In this document: in pieces, positions 8,368-16,600 of the stretch | Numbering within the stretch: position 1 is the first letter of the stretch | How the letters are laid out: each line of letters starts with the position of its first letter | NCBI RefSeq assembly: GCF_030285625.1 | Contig: NZ_CP127294.1 | Span: forward strand, 816,001 to 880,000 | Origin: Amycolatopsis sp. 2-15 | GTDB taxonomy: Bacteria; Actinomycetota; Actinomycetes; Mycobacteriales; Pseudonocardiaceae | DNA: 64,000 nt | Reading direction: 5' to 3' | Made by a program: the position numbers and the translations under genes | Notes under the pieces: model-generated | What the model was told of the DNA's origin: nothing | The model's input: only the letters and a program-made list of their open reading frames with translations | The model's database searches: none

Positions 8368-9258
8368 ATGACGAAACGGGCAAGCCGGGCGGCACTCGCC
8401 CTGGGCGCCGTGCTGGTGCTCGCGACCGCGTGCGGGCAGGCCCGCGCCGGCACCGCGCTGCCCAACGGCGACCAGGCCTCGGCCTACGTCGGCGCCAAGT
8501 TCGAGAAGGCGATGTCGAAGCTCGAGAACTCCATCCTCGACGCGCGCGACGTCACCAACTCCGCCGACGCGTACTTCAAGTTCGACGACAAGTGGATCCA
8601 CAGCGTGATCACCTCGGCCCGCACCGGCAGCCCCGAGAGCCGCGTGGTCCACAACCGGTCGCAGAAGAACCCCGACGAGATCATCGACACGTTCACCCCC
8701 GCCGACGGGACGCTCGACTACGTCTACCTCGGCCCCACGTACAAGTCGCTCGAGCCGACGGCGTGGGTGTCGATGCCGAAGCCGGAGGCCGGTCTCATCC
8801 AGCCGTGCGCGTGGGGCGGGGTCCTCACCGCCTGCAAGATGGCCAACGCCGTGGACGACTCGTACAACGCTGACAAGAAGGCCGTGCGCGGCGCGAAGAG
8901 CTCGGCCGACGGCTCGGCGGAGCTGACCGTGAACGTCCCCTTCTCGCAGTTCCTCGACAAGCGCGTGGAATTGCTGCCCGACTCGCTGCTCAAAGAGGTG
9001 GGGCCGCAGCTGAACAAGTCCGTGATCCCCACCACGATCAAGCTCAAGCCGGACGGTTCGCTCAGCGAGTTCGTGATGGCCGCCAAGTTCTCCGGCGACG
9101 GGCACAACATCGAGCTCAACTACGACTTCCGCTTCATCGGGAAGGCGACCGCGCAGGACCTGCCGAAGCTGCCGGACGCGAGCCAGATCACCGCATTGCC
9201 GGACGACGCCGCGAAGCAGGACTTCTACAACCGGCTCGCCCAGCTGCAGGGCAACTGA
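8368..9258 (+). CDS. Putative secreted lipoprotein
   Basis: This 296-residue protein has a basic N-terminus, a hydrophobic stretch and a lipobox ending L-A-T-A-C (Cys about residue 22), so it should be lipidated and anchored outside the membrane. The mature part is mixed alpha/beta-like and contains W-G-G and two further Cys (P-C-A-W and A-C-K-M). It resembles LppX/LprG-type actinobacterial lipoproteins in size only; no family is claimed. The start ATG has GGGGGAAAG upstream. It is co-directional with the DUF4333 gene 22 nt downstream, and the pair is inserted between rplM-rpsI and the esx genes. Confidence 0.7.
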   Translation: MTKRASRAALALGAVLVLATACGQARAGTALPNGDQASAYVGAKFEKAMSKLENSILDARDVTNSADAYFKFDDKWIHSVITSARTGSPESRVVHNRSQKNPDEIIDTFTPADGTLDYVYLGPTYKSLEPTAWVSMPKPEAGLIQPCAWGGVLTACKMANAVDDSYNADKKAVRGAKSSADGSAELTVNVPFSQFLDKRVELLPDSLLKEVGPQLNKSVIPTTIKLKPDGSLSEFVMAAKFSGDGHNIELNYDFRFIGKATAQDLPKLPDASQITALPDDAAKQDFYNRLAQLQGN

Positions 9259-9280
9259 TGAGCACCCGAGGTGACCTCCG

Positions 9281-10081
9281 ATGACCCAGCCGCCCGAGCA
9301 GCCGCAGCAGTGGTGGCAGCCACCCGCGACGCCCGCGTCCGGCGGTCCCGGCGCGCAGGAAACCCAGTACCCGGGCCAGTGGCAGCAGGGCGGGCCGCAG
9401 CAGGGTGCGTGGCAGCAACCGCAAAACCCGCAGCAAAACCCGTGGTCACAGGGAACGCCGGCGCAGTACCCGAACACCGGCGGGCAGCAGTACGCCAACC
9501 CGCAGCAGTACGCGAACCCCGGATCCGGGCCGCAGCCGTACCCCGGCGCCGCGCCGCAGCAGTATCCGGCGAGCGGTCCGCAGCCGTACGCGAACCCGGC
9601 CGCCGGCTCGCACCAGCAGCCCTACGCCACCGGACAGCAGGCGCAGCAGGCCCAGCAGGTGCCGGGAGTGCCGCCGCAGCAGCAGGGCGCGGCGTTCGGC
9701 GGCGGGTTCCAGCCGACGACGTACGGCGGGCTCGGCGCGTTCTCCGCCGAAGCCGTGAAGAAGGCCCCGCGCTCGAAGCGGCCGTGGGTGATCGTCGGCG
9801 CCGCCGTGGCCGTGGTGCTCATCGGCGGCGGTGCGGCGTGGCTGCTCGGCGCGTTCCAAGGGGACACGCTCGACCAGAAGTCGTTGCAGGACGGCGTTTC
9901 CCGCGTGCTCGCGGAGAACTACGGCGAGCCCGACGTGAAGAACGTGGCGTGCCCCTCGGGTGAGTCCACTCAGAACGGCACCACGTTCGACTGCACGCTG
10001 CAGCTCGGCGGGCAGCCGCGCAAGGTCACGGTGCGGGTGCTCAACAACAAGCCCGAGTACGAGGTCGGCGCGCCGCACTGA
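9281..10081 (+). CDS. Membrane-anchored DUF4333 protein with Gln/Pro-rich N-terminus
   Basis: The 266-residue product has about 160 residues of Gln/Pro/Gly/Tyr-rich low complexity (presumably cytosolic), a single membrane segment (PWVIVGAAVAVVLIGGGAAW, about 167-190), and an external C-terminal domain of about 70 residues. The pattern V-A-C-P-S-G-E-S plus F-D-C-T-L-Q-L-G-G matches DUF4333: two Cys able to form a disulfide, then a V-T-V-R-V strand. Function is unknown. It is probably cotranscribed with the upstream lipoprotein gene and may act with it at the cell surface. Confidence 0.75.
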   Translation: MTQPPEQPQQWWQPPATPASGGPGAQETQYPGQWQQGGPQQGAWQQPQNPQQNPWSQGTPAQYPNTGGQQYANPQQYANPGSGPQPYPGAAPQQYPASGPQPYANPAAGSHQQPYATGQQAQQAQQVPGVPPQQQGAAFGGGFQPTTYGGLGAFSAEAVKKAPRSKRPWVIVGAAVAVVLIGGGAAWLLGAFQGDTLDQKSLQDGVSRVLAENYGEPDVKNVACPSGESTQNGTTFDCTLQLGGQPRKVTVRVLNNKPEYEVGAPH

Positions 10082-10156
10082 CCGCCGGGAACGCGCCAGT
10101 CCACAACGGACACGGCGAATCCCCTTTGCCCCCGCACCCGACTGCGCCACAACAAA

Positions 10157-10191
10157 ACGGCGGGCCCGCACCGAAGTGCGGAGCCCGCCGT
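10157..10191. terminator. Bidirectional terminator between the DUF4333 gene and esxA
   Basis: A 15-bp stem (ACGGCGGGC then CCGCAC on the left) with one bulged A and a CGAA tetraloop lies between convergent genes, 22 nt from the esxA stop. On the minus strand it is followed by TTTTGTTG, so it works best for the esx transcript. Confidence 0.8.
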
Positions 10192-10212
10192 GGTTTCGTC
10201 AGAACCCGAGAA

Positions 10213-10497
10213 TCAGAAGAGGTTCTCGACGTCCTTGTCGGTCTTGGTGTAACCGTCGGCGATCTCCGGCAGCGCGATGGCGATCTGCGCCAGCAGCTGG
10301 GTGAGGTCGTTGAAGCTGTTGTCCCAGTCGGCCTGGGCCTTCAGGTAGTTGTCCTTGGCCGCACCGGTCCAGGTGTTCGTGAGCTTGCTCAGGTCTTCCT
10401 TGAGCCGGTCGAACGAGGACTTCAGGTCCTTGGTGGTCGCGTTGCAGTCGTCAGCCGCCCGGTGAATCGTGGCCGGGTCAACGAGGATGCGTGCCAT
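10213..10497 (-). CDS. WXG100 protein, EsxA-type partner
   Basis: This 94-residue helix-turn-helix protein has the central W-T-G (LTNTWTGAAKDNY, about residues 39-52), the hallmark of ESAT-6-like T7SS substrates. Its C-terminus GYTKTDKDVENLF contains Y-T-K-T-D, fitting the Y-x-x-x-D/E export signal. It lies 58 nt after the second WXG100 gene, and the pair would form the secreted heterodimer of the ESX-4-like system. In mycobacterial ESX-4 loci, esxT/esxU hold this place next to rplM. Confidence 0.88.
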   Translation of the reverse strand: MARILVDPATIHRAADDCNATTKDLKSSFDRLKEDLSKLTNTWTGAAKDNYLKAQADWDNSFNDLTQLLAQIAIALPEIADGYTKTDKDVENLF

Positions 10498-10555
10498 GTC
10501 GTACTCCTGTCAAAGTCGGGGTGTGGAATGGATGAACTGAACGTTGACGCTCTAC

Positions 10556-10879
10556 TCAGCCGAGGACGCCGAAGCCCTTGTTGAAGCTGCTCACGATTTC
10601 GTTCTGCTCGGCTTCAGTGCGCTGGTACTTGGAGCCAGCTTCCTGCAGCAGGTCCGCAATGCGCTGGAGCGACTGGTTCAGCTTCTTGCCCGACTCGTCG
10701 AAGCGCTGCATGACGTTGTTGAACGCCTGAGCCGCCTCGCCGTCCCAGCCCGCGCGGGTGGCTTCGATCTCGCCCTGCAGCGTGGAGAGCCGCTGGTCCA
10801 TCGCGACGCGAACGTCGGTGACCTGGTTCTCAGCGTTGGTGAACTCTTCCGGAGTTCCTTCAAAGCCGCCAGCCGCCAT
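10556..10879 (-). CDS. WXG100 protein, EsxB/CFP-10-type partner
   Basis: This 107-residue WXG100 protein has W-D-G in TRAGWDGEAAQAFNNVMQRF and a C-terminal Y-Q-R-T-E signal (GSKYQRTEAEQNEIV), as in CFP-10. The ATG at 10879 is supported by a GAAGGGGG site seven bases upstream; two earlier in-frame starts have no site. It precedes the EsxA-type gene, the usual B-then-A order. The 244-nt upstream gap probably holds the promoter, but no convincing hexamers were found. Confidence 0.88.
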   Translation of the reverse strand: MAAGGFEGTPEEFTNAENQVTDVRVAMDQRLSTLQGEIEATRAGWDGEAAQAFNNVMQRFDESGKKLNQSLQRIADLLQEAGSKYQRTEAEQNEIVSSFNKGFGVLG

Positions 10880-11123
10880 GGGAACTACCCCCTTCATCTC
10901 ATTGGTCGTGCGTACCGGCGTCCTGTTTCCGCCGTACACCCCTACGACGAAGACAGTGCCAGGTTCGGTTCACCCTTGGTGCGAGATTTCCCAAGTAGTT
11001 GCTTGCGTGAACGCCGCCCGAGGGAACCGACGCCGCCGAACCGAGCGTGACGCCGGCGGGAAAAGTCGCAAAACCCTTGGCCTACTGGGCAATTAGCACA
11101 CGCACAGCCGGAATGAACGAGAT

Positions 11124-11489
11124 TCACGGTTCCCGGCTCATGATTCGCAACTGCGAAAAGTCCTCTTCGTCATCACTCGTTCGTGCGGCCGGCGACGGAA
11201 CTTCGGGCTCGGACCGGACCAATTCCGCCTCCGTCGGCAGGTGCGGCATCGGCAGTCCGCACGCCGCGCGGAACCGGGCGGCGGCACCGCGCAGCACTCG
11301 CGGCGTGGGTTCGACGGCCCCGCCGCCCGAGAGCCGGTGGCGGGCGTAGGCCTTCAAGAGTTCCCGGTTGTCCTCGCGGTGCCGGACGTTGCGGGCGAGC
11401 GCGGTGCCGGCGACCCGGCGCGCGTGCGTGACCGCGTCCTGCCCCGCTCGCGTGAAAGCCGCCGCGGCGGACTCGGGTTCCGACGGCAC
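11124..11489 (-). CDS. Hypothetical ESX-4-associated protein
   Basis: The 121-residue protein has a basic helical first half (AGTALARNVRHREDNRELLK) and an acidic end (TSDDEEDFSQLRIMSREP); there is no signal peptide or membrane segment. The GTG at 11489 is chosen because AAGGAG lies five bases upstream; a GTG two codons earlier overlaps that site. It begins 10 nt after the Hsp70-like T7SS-associated gene and so probably shares its transcript with eccC. The family is not recognised. It may be a cytosolic accessory or chaperone of the secretion system. Confidence 0.6.
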   Translation of the reverse strand: MPSEPESAAAAFTRAGQDAVTHARRVAGTALARNVRHREDNRELLKAYARHRLSGGGAVEPTPRVLRGAAARFRAACGLPMPHLPTEAELVRSEPEVPSPAARTSDDEEDFSQLRIMSREP

Positions 11490-11499
11490 GGGCACTCCT

Positions 11500-13563
11500 T
11501 CAGCTGGTGATCTTCAGCGTCCGCACGACCTGCTCGCAGGCCGTGTCGACGCGTTGCCGCAACGCGGGGGCTTCGTACTGGCACCCCACGTGCACCCGGA
11601 TCTTCCCCTGCACCACCACGTACCAGTTCACCGTGAGCTGGTCGCTCTTGCGCTGGTGGTAGCCGATCACGGTGCGGCCACCGTACGTCAGGTTCGGATC
11701 GAAGGCGCTGTAGTTCGGATCTCTGGCCGCCTGCGCTTGCAAAGACTTCACGAGCTGCGCGCGGTCGGCGGTCGCGTCGTAGTCCATCACGAACTCCTGG
11801 GCGACCACGAGGTCGTTGCCGGCCGACGCGTCCTGCGGGTGCAGGATCACCTGGCGCTCGGCGACCTGGTCGGAGGTCTGGACCCAGTCCTGGGGCGCGC
11901 TGACGCTGAAGTCGTACTGGACGAACGTCTTGCCCGGCAGCCCCGCCGGGTCGTCGCTGCCCCGGTTGACCACGAACAGCACCGCCGCGGTGACGACCAC
12001 GACCACCGCCACGACCGCGCCGATCCCCCACAACCGCTTCCGGCTCTTGCCGGTGGCGCTGGTCTCCGGCGGCCACGGCGGGCGGCCTGGACCACCTGGC
12101 TGAGCGGGACGCGGCCCGCCGGCCGCAGGTCCCGCGAAGCCTCGGCCCGGCGCCGGGCGCACCGCCGGGATCGGCCCGGACGGCGGCTGGGGCACCGACT
12201 GCGGCACTGGCTGGGGCATTGACTGGGGCATTGACTGGGGCCTCGGCTGAACCCGTGGCGCGGCGGGCCGCGACAACAGCTCGGTGCGGCCGTCACTCTC
12301 GGCCTGCGCGTCGCCCGGCCGCGGCGGCTCGCCGGGGCGCACGACGGCGGTGCGCTGCTCGGCCGCCGGAACACCACCGGGAGCAGCGGCCAAGCGCGCC
12401 GCCGAGGCGCCGGGCAGCGCGCCCGTGCGGTCCGGGTCCACAAGCACCGCCCGCAGCGCGCCGCGCGCCACCACCGTCTCCGGCTGGTCGAGGCTCGTGG
12501 GCACCACGCCCGTGCGCTCGTGGACCAGACGGGAGATCATCGGGATCCGGCTCGAGCCGCCGACGAGGAAGATCGCGGTGAGCTGCTTGGGCCGCAGCCC
12601 GGCGTCGGCGATCGCCGCACTGGTCAGCTCCACCGTGCGCCCGAGCGGCGCCGCGATGAGCTTCTCGAGGTCCTCACGCGTCACGTGCGCGTCGGCGAAC
12701 GGCGGCGGCATCGGCACGTCGGTGTAAGCGTGCCGCGACAACGTCTCCTTGGCGCCGCGCACGTCCTGGCGCAGCACGCGGCGACGGCGCCGGGCGGCGA
12801 GCTCACGGCCGGCGACCAGCTGCCGCCACGCGTCCGGATCGGCGCCCGACACCAGCGAGCCGATGTGCTCCAGCAGGGCCTGGTCGATGTCCGCGCCGCC
12901 GAAGCTGGGGTCGCCGCGGGTGGCGAGCACCTGGAACCCGCCACGCGCGCCCGGCCCGCGCCCGGCCTCGGGCAGCCGCCGCACGACGCTGACGTCGACC
13001 GTGCCGCCCCCGAGATCGAGCACCGCGAGCGCGTCGCCGGGCCGGCCGCTGAACTCCACGGTCCGCCCGTCCGGCTGGGCGACGGGCACGAAGGTGGCCG
13101 CGTGGTACACGGCCGCGGCCACCGGTTCGGGCACCAGCGCGACCTCGCGCGCCAGCCGGCCTGCGGCCTGGCGCAGCAGACGGGTGCGGATCGCACCCCA
13201 GTCGGCGGGATGCGTGAGCACGAGGAGGTCGACCTCGGCGTCGCCCGCGATGCGGCGCGCCTCGGCCACCGCCCGGCCCAGCACGGCGTGGACGACGTCG
13301 GTGACCCGCAGCACGGAGTCACCGAGCAGCAGGTCACCCTCGTCGATGCGCCGCTTCGGGTTCGGCTCGTAGCGCGACGGGTCGACAGCCGCCTGGCGCT
13401 CGGCCTCCTGGCCGACGAACAGGGTGCCGTCTGCGGCCGCGAAGACCGCCGACGACATCAACGGCTGACCGTCGATCACCACGACCTGCGGCTCGCGGCC
13501 GTTGACGGAGGCGACGACGCAGGTGCTGGTGGTCCCGAAGTCCACCGCGACCCGCACCGTCAC
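11500..13563 (-). CDS. Type VII secretion-associated protein: Hsp70-like ATPase fused to a membrane anchor and extracytoplasmic domain
   Basis: This 687-residue protein has an N-terminal Hsp70/actin-like ATPase domain (about 1-370): phosphate loop DFGTTSTCVV, second phosphate motif LAVLDLGGGTVDVS and adenosine motif LVGGSSRIP. A Pro/Gln-rich linker with P-Q-S-M repeats follows, then one membrane helix (about 514-534) and an external domain of about 150 residues (FSVSAPQDWVQ to VRTLKITS). The C-terminal part matches the T7SS-associated family of Rv3446c, which lies in the same place in mycobacterial ESX-4. No peptide-binding domain of true DnaK is seen. AGGAG lies upstream of the GTG start. 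It could couple ATP binding inside to events outside the membrane (inference). Confidence 0.85.
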   Translation of the reverse strand: MTVRVAVDFGTTSTCVVASVNGREPQVVVIDGQPLMSSAVFAAADGTLFVGQEAERQAAVDPSRYEPNPKRRIDEGDLLLGDSVLRVTDVVHAVLGRAVAEARRIAGDAEVDLLVLTHPADWGAIRTRLLRQAAGRLAREVALVPEPVAAAVYHAATFVPVAQPDGRTVEFSGRPGDALAVLDLGGGTVDVSVVRRLPEAGRGPGARGGFQVLATRGDPSFGGADIDQALLEHIGSLVSGADPDAWRQLVAGRELAARRRRRVLRQDVRGAKETLSRHAYTDVPMPPPFADAHVTREDLEKLIAAPLGRTVELTSAAIADAGLRPKQLTAIFLVGGSSRIPMISRLVHERTGVVPTSLDQPETVVARGALRAVLVDPDRTGALPGASAARLAAAPGGVPAAEQRTAVVRPGEPPRPGDAQAESDGRTELLSRPAAPRVQPRPQSMPQSMPQPVPQSVPQPPSGPIPAVRPAPGRGFAGPAAGGPRPAQPGGPGRPPWPPETSATGKSRKRLWGIGAVVAVVVVVTAAVLFVVNRGSDDPAGLPGKTFVQYDFSVSAPQDWVQTSDQVAERQVILHPQDASAGNDLVVAQEFVMDYDATADRAQLVKSLQAQAARDPNYSAFDPNLTYGGRTVIGYHQRKSDQLTVNWYVVVQGKIRVHVGCQYEAPALRQRVDTACEQVVRTLKITS
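12195..12245 (-). repeat. Short Pro-Gln coding repeats
   Basis: Tandem 12-nt units (plus-strand GACTGGGGCATT and variants) encode P-Q-S-M-P-Q-S-M-P-Q-P-V-P-Q-S in the linker of the Hsp70-like T7SS protein, just before its membrane helix. Confidence 0.6.
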
Positions 13564-13621
13564 CCGTCACTCCTGCCGTCGCCCGGGCACCGGCCGCGCA
13601 CGCCGCGGCCGGCCACCGAAA

Positions 13622-16600
13622 TCAGTCGGGCTGGATCCACGACACCTGCACGAGCTGCCTGCCGTTCTTGCGGCTGAGCATCACACCCCGGCCCGGCGGC
13701 ATCGCGGCGGGCCGGATGTTGCCGATCAGCACGCCCTCGTCCTTCGAGCCGTTCATGACCATGCCCGGCGCCGCGATCTCCTTGAGCTTGCCGATGACCG
13801 GGTCGTACGAGGCCCTCGACGCACCACCGGTGCGGCGCACGATGATCAGGTGCAGGCCGACGTCCTTCGCCTGGGCGAGGAAGTCCGCCAACGGCTTGAG
13901 CGGGTTGGACGTCTGCGTGGCCACCAGGTCGTAGTCGTCGACCAGAATGAACAGCTCCGGCCCGGTCCACCACGACCGGTTCCTCAGCTGGTCCTGCGTG
14001 ACGTCCGGGCCCGGCAGGCGCCGGGTCATCGACCCGTGCACGTCCTTGACCATGCTGTCCAGCTGGTTCGACGACACGGCGTACCCGAGCAGCGAGTCGC
14101 CCTCGAGGAAGCCGAGCATCGTGCGCCGGTAGTCGACCAGGAGGATCACGCCCTCCTGCGGCGAATACCGCTCGGCGATCCCCCGGCCGATCTGGCGCAG
14201 CAGGTTCGTCTTGCCCGACTCGCCGTCGGCGAACGCGAAGAAGTGCGGCTCGGCGTCGAAGTCGAGGTAGACCGGCGAAAGGTCGTCCTCGTTAACGCCG
14301 AAGGGCACCAGCTTCGTGTTGCGCTTGGAGTCGATCTTGAGGACTTCGTCGTAGGTGATCATCTCCGGCAGCAGGCGGACCTGCGGCGCGGAACGGCCAC
14401 GCCAGGCGCCGCGGATCTTCGCGACGGCGTCGGCCACACCCGCGGCCAGCGACTCGGCGTCGCTGGAGCCGTCGATGCGCGGCAGGCCCGTGAGCATGTG
14501 CAGCTTGTCGCGGGTCAGACCACGGCCGGGGCGCCCGGCCGGGATGTTGACCGCGATGCGGCGGTCGATGTCCGACTCGGTCGGGTCACCGAGGCGCAGC
14601 TCGAACCGGGTGCCCAGCATGTCCTTGATCGCCGGGCGCAGGTCGGCCCACCGGTTGGCGGAGATGACCACGTGGATGCCGTACGACAGACCCTGCGTGG
14701 CCAGCCGCGTGATCGACGCCTCGAGCTCGTCGAAGTCGTCGCGGATGGCGCGCCAGTTGTCCACGATCAGGAACGCGTCGCCGAACGGGTCCTGCTCGGC
14801 GGGGATCTCGCCGCGGCGCTTGCGGTTGCGGAACTCGGTCATCGAGTCGATGCCCAGCGCCCCGAACCGGCCTTCGCGCTCGGTCATGAGCGTGGTCAGC
14901 TCGGCCACGATCCGGCGGGCCTTGTCGGGCTCGCGCCGGGCCACGGCCACACCACCGACGTGCGGCAGGTCGGCGAGGCCCGCGAGCGTGCCACCACCGA
15001 GGTCGAGGGCGTAGAACTGCACTTCCTCGGGCGTGTGCGTGAGCGCCATCGACATGATCAGCGTGCGGAGCATGGTCGACTTGCCGGCCTGCGGGCCACC
15101 GGCGATCACCGCGTGGCCGGCGGCGCCGGAGAAGTCGGCCCACAGCAGGTCGCGCCGCTGCTCGAACGGCCGGTCGACGATGCCCAGCGGCACCTGCAGC
15201 CGGCCGTTGCCGAAGAACCCGACCGGGGACAGGCCGCGGTCGTCGGTGGGGTTGAGGTTCGGCAGCATCGTGTCGAGCGAGTTGGACTCGTCCAACGGCG
15301 GCAGCCACACCTCGTGCGCGGGCGGGCCCTGGCCGATGAACCGGTCGACCATCACCTCGAGCTCGCTCGGTTCGGTGGTCTCCTCCGGCTCCTTCGGCTT
15401 CGCCACCTCTTCGACCGGCTCGAACTGCGGCTCCGGCTCGGGCGGCAGCTCGACGAAGTCGGGCACGAACAGCTGCGGGCGCTTGTCCGCGCGCACGACC
15501 GTGGCCACCGGCCCGGCCGCCTTGATGCCGGCGGGGCGGTACGGGCCCGAGACGTACGACGCCTTGAACCGCACCATCGTGGAGGTGTCGTACTTGAGGT
15601 AGCCCGAACCCGGGATCGACGGCAGCTCGAACGCGTCCGGCACGCCGATCGCGGCGCGCGACTCCGCGGCCGAGAAGGTCTTCAGGCCGATCCGGTAGGA
15701 CAGGTACGTGTCCAGACCACGCAGCTTGCCCTCCTCCAGCCGCTGCGACGCGAGCAGCATGTGCATCTGCAGCGACCGGCCGACGCGGCCGATCTGGAGG
15801 AAGATGTCGATGAAGTCCGGCTTCGCCGTCAGCATCTCGGAGAACTCGTCGATGCAGATGAACAGCGCGGGCAGCGGGTCGAGGTCGGCGCCGTTCTCGC
15901 GCGCCTTCTCGTAGTCCCACACGTTCTTGTAGTTGCCCTTCGCCAGCACTTCCTGGCGCCGGGACACCTCGCCCGCGATGGCGTCCTTCATGCGGTCGAC
16001 CAGCGTGAGGTCGCCCGCGAGGTTGGTGATCGTGGCGGCGACGTGCGGGGCCTTGTCCAGGCCGAGGAACGTCGCACCACCCTTGAAGTCGACGAGGATC
16101 ATGTTGAGCGACGTGCTCGAGTGCGTGGCGAGCAGGCCCAGCACCAGCGTGCGGAGGAACTCCGACTTACCGGAACCGGTCGCCCCGATGCACAGGCCGT
16201 GGGGGCCCATGCCCTCCATCGCCGCTTCCTTGATGTCCAGCTCGACGGCCTGGCCGTATTCGCCGACACCGAACGGCACGCGGTAGCGGTCGCGCACCGG
16301 CCGCGGGCGCCAGGCGCCCTGCACGTCGAACGTCATCGGGTCGCCCGGGATGCCGAGCAGCTCCAGCAGCGTGGGGTTGGAGAGCAACGGCTCGTCGTCC
16401 GACGCCTCCGTGCCGCCACCGCCTCCGACGCGGTACGGCGCGATCAGGCGGGCGAGCGCCTCGGCCTCGACCACCGACAGGGTGTCCGGCCGGCCGAACC
16501 ACTCGACGCCGCCGGCGCTGCGCGCGCCGAGGCGGTCGGGCTCGGCCACGAGCCGCAGGCCGCGGCGCGCCGAGAGGTTCCCGAGGGTGTCGGACAGGTC

